Below the pieces are notes generated by a model that was not told the DNA's origin, searched no databases, and worked only from the letters and a program-made list of their open reading frames with translations. A stretch of DNA of 34,967 nt from Caballeronia arvi (GTDB taxonomy: Bacteria > Pseudomonadota > Gammaproteobacteria > Burkholderiales > Burkholderiaceae), in contig NZ_FCOM02000068.1 of NCBI RefSeq assembly GCF_001544695.2, positions 1 through 34,967 on the forward strand, written 5' to 3'. This document shows positions 22,615 through 28,942 of the stretch, piece by piece (the stretch's first letter is position 1; the number at the start of each line of letters is the position of its first letter). The position numbers and the translations under genes are program-made.

Positions 22615-24009
22615 TTGAAAATCGCACATTTTTCTGACCTGCACTACGCGCCGGGCAACATCGAAGAGTCGGACCGATGCTTCGGTTTCGGCATCGACCA
22701 TGCAGTACTGGCGCATGCCGACGTGGCAGTCATCTCGGGTGATGCGACGGACCATCGTCTCGACGCACACGCGCCGTCGCTGAACCGCCTTGCACGCCGC
22801 ATCAACGGTCTGAGCGGCAGCATGCCGGTCCTGATGCTGCAGGGCACGTTCTCCCATGAGCCGCCCGGCACGCTACGCAATTTCGAACTGATGGCAACGA
22901 CGCATCAGATTTATGTGGCGGAGCGCGTGCAGCAGGTAAGCCTGCATGAAGGGCGGTTCTATCCATCGAGCGGCCCGGTGTACTCCGACGAGGAGCTACG
23001 CGAGGTGCTCGCGATCGGCGCCGATGTCGTGTTCACCTGTCTGCCCACGGTCAACAAGGGGGCGCTGGCGGTCGCTGTTGGTGCCAAGGAAGCCGGGACG
23101 GGTCTTGAAGCAGTGCTGGGTGACTATCTGGCCGCAGCCGGGCGCGTCAACCAGCAGCTTCGTGCCGCAGGCATCCGGACTGTCGGGGTTTCACACGGCA
23201 CGGTCAACGGTTGTACGACCGAGCACGGCGTGACGATGGCAGGGTTCGATCATGAGTTTTCGCTTGGCAGTCTGTTCGAGGCCGAATGCGATGCGTTCAT
23301 GCTTGGGCACATCCATAAAGCACAGCAGTGGGAGCGAGCGGGGCGCGTTGTGGCGTATCCCGGTTCGATCGGGCGATTCCACTACGGTGAGGAAGGCGAC
23401 AAGGGCTTTCTCATGTGGAATGTCGAGGTGGGAAGCGCACAAGCTGATCTGGTCGTGACGCCGTCTCGGCAGACGATCTGCGTCGACTTTGACGGACCGC
23501 CCGACATGCAACGCCTGACGGCAATCGCGCTCGATGCGTCCGACAAGTTCGTGCGAATTCGTTGGCAGGTCGACGAAGAGCACAAACAGTCAGTGGACCG
23601 CGACGCGATCGCGGCGCTATTCGGCAACGCGGCCGAGCTGAAGGTCGAAGCTCGTATTCTTCCCGTCGTCCGGTCACGCGCCCACGGCATCAGCCTCGAA
23701 ACGTCGATTGACCGAAAGCTCGAGCGTTGGTGCGAGCACGCTGATGTTGATCCGGCGCCCTTGCTTGACCGGCTGCAGTTGTTGGAAACCGGGGACGCGG
23801 AGTCGATCGCCGCTGCCGTGCTGGCGCGACTGAGCGACGCTGACGCATTGTCGAGCATGTCCGAGCCTGCGTCGGTAACGGCCCACGTAGCTCCGGATAG
23901 CGATGTTGGCGACGACGCACTGCCCATGCCCGATGCGACGGTGGAAATCGTCGAGTCGGCTTCGGCAAGTCAGCTTTCGTGGCTCAACGATGATTTGTTC
24001 GCGGCGTAA
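22615..24009 (+). CDS. SbcD/Mre11-like metallophosphoesterase
   Basis: 464 residues from a TTG at 22615 (KIAHFSDLHYA), with AGGAGG five bases upstream. All calcineurin-type metal motifs are present: DLH (SDLHYA), GDATDH in VISGDATDHRLD, GTFSHE in place of GNHD/E, SHGTVNG and GHIHKAQ. Mre11/SbcD proteins are Mn-dependent nucleases that pair with an SbcC/Rad50 ATPase to process DNA ends and hairpins; the partner lies downstream (24775-27096). A C-terminal extension of about 180 residues includes a capping segment and an acidic tail (PDSDVGDDALPMPDATVEIV). The GTFSHE variant of the third motif sets it apart from chromosomal SbcD and suggests a phage-type subfamily. Confidence 0.85.
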   Translation: MKIAHFSDLHYAPGNIEESDRCFGFGIDHAVLAHADVAVISGDATDHRLDAHAPSLNRLARRINGLSGSMPVLMLQGTFSHEPPGTLRNFELMATTHQIYVAERVQQVSLHEGRFYPSSGPVYSDEELREVLAIGADVVFTCLPTVNKGALAVAVGAKEAGTGLEAVLGDYLAAAGRVNQQLRAAGIRTVGVSHGTVNGCTTEHGVTMAGFDHEFSLGSLFEAECDAFMLGHIHKAQQWERAGRVVAYPGSIGRFHYGEEGDKGFLMWNVEVGSAQADLVVTPSRQTICVDFDGPPDMQRLTAIALDASDKFVRIRWQVDEEHKQSVDRDAIAALFGNAAELKVEARILPVVRSRAHGISLETSIDRKLERWCEHADVDPAPLLDRLQLLETGDAESIAAAVLARLSDADALSSMSEPASVTAHVAPDSDVGDDALPMPDATVEIVESASASQLSWLNDDLFAA

Positions 24010-24188
24010 TTAGAGAATGAGGTAGCCGCGCATGCAGAGGAGGCCAGTATGGCTCCTTCGCTTGGACACGCGAGCCGTGTTCCGATAGCCGATTTTGATC
24101 GTCGCTATCGAAACAGAGGTTTCACCGCGTCGTTGACGCATCGACTAGTAGTGGCAGGACCTTTCTCTAGCAGTTCATCTTTTCTTTC

Positions 24189-24243
24189 ACCCTGGGGGGA
24201 GCGATCCCTACCGGGGCCGCATTCCGCCCACCATAACGGAGTG
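24189..24243 (+). promoter_or_regulatory. Intergenic hairpin element with Shine-Dalgarno stem, copy 1
   Basis: ACCCTGGGGGGAGCGATCCC, then a GGGGCCGC segment, then CATTCCG (24220-24226), which pairs with CGGAGTG (24237-24243) using one G-T pair. The second arm contains the GGAG ribosome site of the gene at 24248. The upstream hairpin is weak in this copy, but the order of parts matches the elements at 27827 and 28890. The remainder of the gap from 24010 holds no gene. Confidence 0.45.
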
Positions 24244-24247
24244 CATC

Positions 24248-24787
24248 ATGTTTGGTCTTTATCCCGCTGGCCCCAACTGGGTTCGCACCTTTGCTTTGGG
24301 CGAATGCTCATCGCGTGATCTTCAAAAGTCGTTGGGCGATTTGGCCGGATTTACCGCTGCGATTCAGCATCAGCCGTTCGGTCAGCACCGCGGCGCGGTA
24401 CTGGCGCAGTCCGGTCAGACACTGTTGCTGATCGCTACGACGCCCGGCGCCTTTGAAATCGCCGTCACGCCGACCGTTGAAATGCAGCACCTTCTCTGGT
24501 CCTACCAGGAAGGCTATGCAAGCCAGTGGTCTACTGCCGAGATCCGTAGCCTCACCGGGTATAGCGGCTGGTCGGAGCTTCTGACGAACGCGCGTCGCGA
24601 GTTCAGCAGGGTCTGCGATCAGGTGGCGGCGGCGCTCGATGGGACGCTTCAGGCACCGCACGGTGCCAATGCGTCTGCTGACCTGAACGAGCCGTTTCCC
24701 AACGAGGACGACGACGCGTTCTACTCGCAGATGGCAGCGATGTCTGCTTCGATGAGCGTATCGGAGGACTTGTCATGCGGCCTCTGA
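24248..24787 (+). CDS. Unknown protein between sbcD- and sbcC-like genes
   Basis: 179 residues from the ATG at 24248, with GGAG at 24238-24241. No known domain is recognised. The N-terminal half is beta-rich (AAIQHQPFGQHRGAVLAQSG, then TLLLIATTPGAFEIAVTPTV); the C-terminal half is helical with an acidic patch (ADLNEPFPNEDDDAFYSQMA) and a Met/Ser-rich end. Its frame overlaps the next gene by 13 bases, so it is coupled to the SbcC-like ATPase. Its position between the nuclease and ATPase genes suggests a partner or regulator of that complex; this is inference from position only. Confidence 0.65.
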   Translation: MFGLYPAGPNWVRTFALGECSSRDLQKSLGDLAGFTAAIQHQPFGQHRGAVLAQSGQTLLLIATTPGAFEIAVTPTVEMQHLLWSYQEGYASQWSTAEIRSLTGYSGWSELLTNARREFSRVCDQVAAALDGTLQAPHGANASADLNEPFPNEDDDAFYSQMAAMSASMSVSEDLSCGL

Positions 24788-27096
24788 AACTGACGCTGGA
24801 AGGCTTTGTTGGCGTGCGCGATGGCATGAAACGCGACAGCGTGACTCTGGATTTGGAGACGTTGCCAGATGGCCTGATCGCCTTGACCGGCCCTAACGGG
24901 GCCGGCAAGACAACGATAATGGACAACTTGCACCCGTATCCGATCATGCCGTCGCGAGCGTCGAAGCTGTCGGTCGACGCTTTCTCCTACTGGGAGCACA
25001 TCTGTGGCACTAGTGCGTTGAAGGAGCTCGAATGGGAGCACGACGGCATTCGCTATCGCTCGTCCTTCACGTTTCGCAAGCCCGGCAAGACAGGCAAGGC
25101 GGAGTACTACCTTGCCTATCGCGGCGTCGACGGTACGTGGCGCCCGGTGTCTTTGCCCGACGGGACCGTGTCGGACGGCAAGGCAGAGTCGTATAACCGC
25201 TGTGTCGAGGCGATCAACGGTTCGTTGGAAACGTTTTTCACGAGCGTGTTCTCGGCTCAGAACCGGCGGCCGCTCGCGTCCTATGGTGCGGGTGAGATCA
25301 AGACGCTGCTGGCTGAACTCCTTGGCATCGACCACCTAAAGGCATTGTCGGCGAAAGCCGCTGATGTCGCGAAGGTGCTCGGCAAGTCGCTTGAAGGCAT
25401 CCAGTCTGAGCTTGGTACGCTCGCCGGGAAGCGGCAACGCAAAGCAGACGCTGCGCAGTCGATCGTCGCGCAGGGCAACACCCTGCGTGTCGCTCGGGAG
25501 CAACGCGATGCAGCGCTTGAGCATGCGAGCAAGCTGACTCAAGAGCGGGCGACACTCGCGGCCAAGCAAAGCGAATCGGCCACGACAGAGGCGCGCCTGC
25601 GAGAGCTGGGCGTGCGCCGCGACGAGTTGGGGCGTGCCCTGAAAAGCGCGGCAGACGACGAGCGGGCAGCAGCCGTTCGTTGCCAGCAGCGCATTTCCGT
25701 GCTGAGTCGGACGGTGGCCACCCACCAAGCAACGCTGGCTCGCCGTGAGGCGATCGTCGGTGCGGCGGCGAAGCGCGAGGAAGCCGAGTTGGCGATTGCG
25801 CGCGAGGAAGCGAGGTTTGCTCCTTTGCAGCGCGACATTGCCGACTTGGAGGTCAAACGCGCGACGTTGACCACGCTCGATGCGACGCTTACCAGTTTGA
25901 TGAGCCAAGGCACGACGAAAGCGGCGCACTTCGACACGTTGAACAAGCAGGCTGCGGTGGCGGAGCAAGTGCCGTGCGTCGGTCATTCGATGCATGCGCA
26001 ATGTTCGCTGCTCGCGCAAGCCTTTCAAGCGAAAGAGCAAGCGGAGGTGCAGCGTGTTTCGGTGGCGAATCTTCGCGCGGAGTATCGCGAGAAGAAAGCG
26101 CAGGCCGAAGCCTTGGCGCTCGTGCCGGCTGAGTTGGCGGCGAAGCGTGTCGAGATGCTCGCCATCACCGATGCGGCCTCGCAGTTGCGCCGTGCCTTGC
26201 AGGCGGCGGCAGAGCTTGCCGCCACTAAGCCATTGCTGGATGCAGCCGTATCGGGACTTGAAGCGGCGCAAGCTGAGTTGCGTTCGATCGCCGAGGAAAG
26301 TGCCGCACGTTCCGCCAAGTACCAGTCTGAGAAGACGCGTATGGAAGCGGAGCTTGCGCGCATTACCGAGGAGGTCGGGCGACTCGCTTCGGTCGACGCT
26401 ACGGCAGCGATTGCGAAGCTTGACCGCGACATCGCAGCGAACCGGGAGACCGTCGCTGCACTGGATGGACGAATCGAGCAATCGATCCGCGCGCAGAGTG
26501 TGTTGCAGGCCGAAGCGGAGGCCCTGGCGCTGGAGTTGGAGAAGTTCTCGGCCACGCAGTCTCGTGCCGATCGCCTCTCCGACGAAATTGCTCATTGGAA
26601 GCTGCTGGCTAAGGGCTTGGGCAACGACGGCGTGATCGCGTTGACCATCGATGACGCCGGTCCAGCGCTGACGCACACCGTGAACGAGCTATTGCTCGCG
26701 TGCTACGGCATGCGCTTCACGGTGGAGATCCGCACGCAGCGCACGCTCGCAAGCGGTGAACTGCGTGAGGGCTTCGAGATTCTGGTTCACGACGCCGAGT
26801 CCGACAGCAGCAAGTCGGTCTCCGTCATGTCCGGCGGTCAGAAGGTCTGGATCAACGAGTGCCTCACGCGGGGCATCGCGCTCTATCTCGCGCAGAACAC
26901 CGGTCAGCCGTATCAGACCTTGTTCAGCGACGAGTCAGACGGCCCGCTCGATCCCGAGCGCAAAGTGCAGTTCATGCGCATGAAACGCGAAGTGCTGCGC
27001 CAGGGCGGGTATCAACGGGAGTTCTTCATCTCACAGACGCCCGACCTTGTGGCGGAGGCCGACGCAGTCATCGACGTACAGGCGCTTGCCGCCTGA
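24775..27096 (+). CDS. SbcC/Rad50-like SMC-type ATPase
   Basis: 773 residues. The N-terminal ATPase half has Walker A GPNGAGKTT (39-47), then a Q-loop region (FTSVFSAQNRRPLASYGAGE). Two long coiled-coil arms (about 200-390 and 425-620; KREEAELAIAREEARFAPLQ and similar) flank a hinge around residues 395-415. The C-terminal half has the signature SVMSGGQKVWINECL and a Walker B-like LFSDESDGPLDPERK. The hinge reads C401-x2-H404-x2-H407-x2-C410 (CVGHSMHAQC) in place of the usual CxxC zinc hook. Rad50/SbcC proteins gate Mre11/SbcD nucleases on DNA ends. It is shorter than E. coli SbcC (about 1050 residues), as in phage gp46-type relatives. Partner: the gene at 22615. Confidence 0.85.
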   Translation: MRPLKLTLEGFVGVRDGMKRDSVTLDLETLPDGLIALTGPNGAGKTTIMDNLHPYPIMPSRASKLSVDAFSYWEHICGTSALKELEWEHDGIRYRSSFTFRKPGKTGKAEYYLAYRGVDGTWRPVSLPDGTVSDGKAESYNRCVEAINGSLETFFTSVFSAQNRRPLASYGAGEIKTLLAELLGIDHLKALSAKAADVAKVLGKSLEGIQSELGTLAGKRQRKADAAQSIVAQGNTLRVAREQRDAALEHASKLTQERATLAAKQSESATTEARLRELGVRRDELGRALKSAADDERAAAVRCQQRISVLSRTVATHQATLARREAIVGAAAKREEAELAIAREEARFAPLQRDIADLEVKRATLTTLDATLTSLMSQGTTKAAHFDTLNKQAAVAEQVPCVGHSMHAQCSLLAQAFQAKEQAEVQRVSVANLRAEYREKKAQAEALALVPAELAAKRVEMLAITDAASQLRRALQAAAELAATKPLLDAAVSGLEAAQAELRSIAEESAARSAKYQSEKTRMEAELARITEEVGRLASVDATAAIAKLDRDIAANRETVAALDGRIEQSIRAQSVLQAEAEALALELEKFSATQSRADRLSDEIAHWKLLAKGLGNDGVIALTIDDAGPALTHTVNELLLACYGMRFTVEIRTQRTLASGELREGFEILVHDAESDSSKSVSVMSGGQKVWINECLTRGIALYLAQNTGQPYQTLFSDESDGPLDPERKVQFMRMKREVLRQGGYQREFFISQTPDLVAEADAVIDVQALAA

Positions 27097-27107
27097 TCTT
27101 CTATTAA

Positions 27108-27135
27108 CCCTTGTGGGGAGTCGCCCCCACAAGGG
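27108..27135 (+). promoter_or_regulatory. Intergenic hairpin element, copy 2
   Basis: Perfect 11-bp stem CCCTTGTGGGG (27108-27118) / CCCCACAAGGG (27125-27135), 12 bases after the SbcC-like stop, preceded by TTAA and followed by GCGCTTC. GGGGCGC (27133-27139) can also pair with GCGCCCC about 30 bases further on. There is no T-run directly after the stem, so terminator activity is doubtful. Confidence 0.6.
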
Positions 27136-27185
27136 GCGCTTCTCGTTTCTCTTTCATTTTCTTGCGCCCCTTCGGCGCTTCCACT

Positions 27186-27365
27186 ATGGCAAACCTTTTG
27201 ATGCTGCTGCTCGCGGCAGCCGGCAGTCCGTCTCATTCGAACGCGGTGCGTCACCAGCCGCCAACGCAGCAAGCCGCACCGGCCACCGCGCAATCTCAAC
27301 CGCCGCGGCCGCCGGACCTGCGTCGCGCGTCCGCGTTCGATAACGGCCGTCGGCGTCGCATCTGA
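27186..27365 (+). CDS. Short secreted or membrane peptide, weak
   Basis: 59 residues. MANLLMLLLAAAGSPSHSNA looks like a signal peptide or a short membrane anchor, followed by a Gln/Pro/Ala-rich linker (PPTQQAAPATAQSQPPRPPD) and a basic end (NGRRRRI). No good ribosome site is seen, and the peptide has no known family. It lies in the same direction between two cassette genes with a hairpin in front, which is the main support. It could equally be untranslated leader. Confidence 0.4.
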   Translation: MANLLMLLLAAAGSPSHSNAVRHQPPTQQAAPATAQSQPPRPPDLRRASAFDNGRRRRI

Positions 27366-27405
27366 CACCGGCTCATTCTCTTTCACTTCTTGACTGGAGC
27401 CTTTC

Positions 27406-27792
27406 ATGGCCTATTCCTGCACCGACTTCGTCGACGATGTACTCAATGACATGGTGATTCGAAACTGGATCAAGCCCGAGCAGTACGGGCCCGACGACCC
27501 GCAAGTTCAGTGCGATGCGGTGTTGGGCGCGATCAGCGACGCGGACGTCTCGCTTCGCCTCGCCGCTGACGCGAAGCAGTTCCACGCGGAACTGCTGGAT
27601 GCCGTCGAAACACTGTCCGGCATCGCCGAACAGTACGGCGCGCTCGCCCTCGCGAATGTCGTCTATCTCCAGACGGCGATATTGAAGGGCGGGGTGATCG
27701 AGCTCACGCGCGATGAAGCGGAGAACTTCGCTTTCGTCAGAGACCTGCCTTCGGGCGGTCGCTGGTGGCGAAGCGTCAATTTGATCGAGTAA
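27406..27792 (+). CDS. Unknown soluble protein
   Basis: 128 residues from MAYSCTDFVDDVLNDMVIRN, with GGAG about ten bases before the ATG. It is acidic and helical, with repeated Ala/Leu heptad-like positions (VLGAISDADVSLRLAADAKQ, then LLDAVETLSGIAEQYGALAL) and a C-terminal LPSGGRWWRSVNLIE. No domain recognised. The gap before it is short (40 bases) and the codon use matches its neighbours, so it is a real gene of the cassette. It may be a structural or regulatory partner; function unknown. Confidence 0.7.
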   Translation: MAYSCTDFVDDVLNDMVIRNWIKPEQYGPDDPQVQCDAVLGAISDADVSLRLAADAKQFHAELLDAVETLSGIAEQYGALALANVVYLQTAILKGGVIELTRDEAENFAFVRDLPSGGRWWRSVNLIE

Positions 27793-27826
27793 GCGGCAAA
27801 AAAAGCCGTTCAATTTCTTTTCTCAA

Positions 27827-27879
27827 CCCTTGCGGGCAAGCGACCCGCTGGGGTCGCTCCGCATTCTTTGTGTGGAGTG
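27827..27879 (+). promoter_or_regulatory. Intergenic hairpin element with Shine-Dalgarno stem, copy 3
   Basis: CCCTTGCGGGCAAGCGACCC followed by GCTGGGGTCGCTCC. Two stems compete: GCGGG/CCCGC (27832-27836 with 27844-27848) and GCGACCC/GGGTCGC (27840-27846 with 27851-27857). Downstream, CGCTCC (27855-27860) can pair with GGAGTG (27874-27879, one G-T pair), which holds the ribosome site of the gene at 27884. Mutually exclusive stems are what a translational switch would need. Confidence 0.55.
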
Positions 27880-27883
27880 TTCT

Positions 27884-28069
27884 ATGTTTGAAGCGGCCAA
27901 GCTGGGGGCATGCCCTCAGCAGTTTCCCAACCTCGAAGCGGCGATTGGCTATATCGCCGGCACCGCGACGCAAGCGGGTGAAGTTCGCCCGTGGGTCCGG
28001 AACGTGGAAACGAAAGTCTTCCTGATCATCGGTGGCAGAGTGCAACCCCAAACCGGGGTGCGCCAATGA
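27884..28069 (+). CDS. Small protein, coupled to the next gene
   Basis: 61 residues, MFEAAKLGACPQQFPNLEAA through VETKVFLIIGGRVQPQTGVR, with GGAG seven bases before the ATG. Short beta/alpha pattern, no known domain, one Cys. Its stop overlaps the next start by four bases (ATGA), so both are made from one message and probably in fixed ratio. Such a small coupled protein could be a subunit or a leader peptide. Confidence 0.6.
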   Translation: MFEAAKLGACPQQFPNLEAAIGYIAGTATQAGEVRPWVRNVETKVFLIIGGRVQPQTGVRQ

Positions 28070-28881
28070 CGCCGCCGTGGCTAGAGCAATACGCCAGTGG
28101 CCGGAAGACCGGCTACGCGCAAGCGTTCATGTCGTACGCCGACTATTACGGGGTCGACGGATCTGCTGATGATGACCCGGAAATTGAGGAGCGGATCGCC
28201 ATGCATCGGCAGCCGCTCGTGGGTTACGCCAGTCGCACAGGCACACGCCGCAACCTGGCCGTACTCAAGGGCGCCGACTGGCGCTTGTTGGTCTCGGCCA
28301 AGGGCGAGTTGCGTACCGAGGGCTTCGATCGCTACGCGTTGGATAACGGCGCTTGGACCGCGTACCAGCAAGGTCAGCCCTTCGATGAGCACGCGTTTTC
28401 GGTCGCCGTCGAACGGCTGGGCGAGCGGGCCGATTGGCTTGTCCTTCCGGACATCGTCATCGGAGGGATGGCCTCGCTCGACTACTCGCTGAAGTGGCTA
28501 GAACGACTTCGCGGTATGCCGTGCCGGATGCTGATCGCCGTTCAGAACGGTATGCAGGTCGAAGACCTCGCCTCGCTTCTGTCGCCTGCTGTCGGCATCT
28601 TCATCGGCGGTTCAACGGAGTGGAAAGAGCAGACGGCGCACGTGTGGGGGTCCCTCGCGCGACGGCGTCACTGCTACTTGCACGTCGGTCGCGTGAACTC
28701 GGCGCGGCGCATTCGCATCTGCGCGGCCGCCGGTGCGGACAGTTTCGACGGTACCAGTGTGAGCCGGTATGCGAAGACGCTGCCGCGCCTGGACCGCGCG
28801 ACGCGGCAGGGCGACATGTTTGCGGCTGCGCACGATGGCCTCGAAGAGGCGCAAAGAGCGACGGCTGACCTTTTGATTTAG
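28066..28881 (+). CDS. TGT/DpdA-like TIM-barrel protein (candidate)
   Basis: 271 residues. The second half follows the tRNA-guanine transglycosylase/DpdA plan: RADWLVLPDIVIGG (Asp129), LIAVQNGMQVEDLASLL (159-175), GIFIGGSTEWKEQTAHVWGS (178-197), HVGRVNSARRIRICAAAGAD (206-225) and SFDGTSVSRYAKTLPRL. The two acidic sites, Asp129 and Asp225/Asp228, are placed like the two catalytic Asp of TGT. The GRVNSxRRxxxAxxxGADSxDGT block is a pattern I associate with phage 'queuine tRNA-ribosyltransferase' (DpdA) proteins that put 7-deazaguanine into DNA. The zinc-binding Cys cluster of true tRNA TGTs is absent. Assignment rests on motif memory; a homology search would settle it. Confidence 0.6.
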   Translation: MTPPWLEQYASGRKTGYAQAFMSYADYYGVDGSADDDPEIEERIAMHRQPLVGYASRTGTRRNLAVLKGADWRLLVSAKGELRTEGFDRYALDNGAWTAYQQGQPFDEHAFSVAVERLGERADWLVLPDIVIGGMASLDYSLKWLERLRGMPCRMLIAVQNGMQVEDLASLLSPAVGIFIGGSTEWKEQTAHVWGSLARRRHCYLHVGRVNSARRIRICAAAGADSFDGTSVSRYAKTLPRLDRATRQGDMFAAAHDGLEEAQRATADLLI

Positions 28882-28889
28882 ACCATTAA

Positions 28890-28937
28890 CCCTTTCGGGA
28901 GCGCATCCCGAAAGGGTCGCTCCTATTTTTGGAGCGA
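28890..28937 (+). promoter_or_regulatory. Intergenic hairpin element with Shine-Dalgarno stem, copy 4
   Basis: Stem I is perfect: CCCTTTCGGGA (28890-28900) / TCCCGAAAGGG (28906-28916). Stem II follows directly: TCGCTCC (28917-28923) / GGAGCGA (28931-28937), 7 bp with a U-rich loop. Its second arm is the ribosome site for the ATG at 28943. With stem II closed, the ribosome site is hidden. This is the clearest copy of the element. Confidence 0.65.
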
Positions 28938-28942
28938 AAAAG

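Noticed and set aside
25336..26676. Minus-strand open frame of about 446 codons inside the SbcC-like gene
   Set aside because: It is the shadow of a high-GC coiled-coil gene: Arg/Leu-rich, no ribosome site, no family, and the plus strand encodes a clear ATPase.
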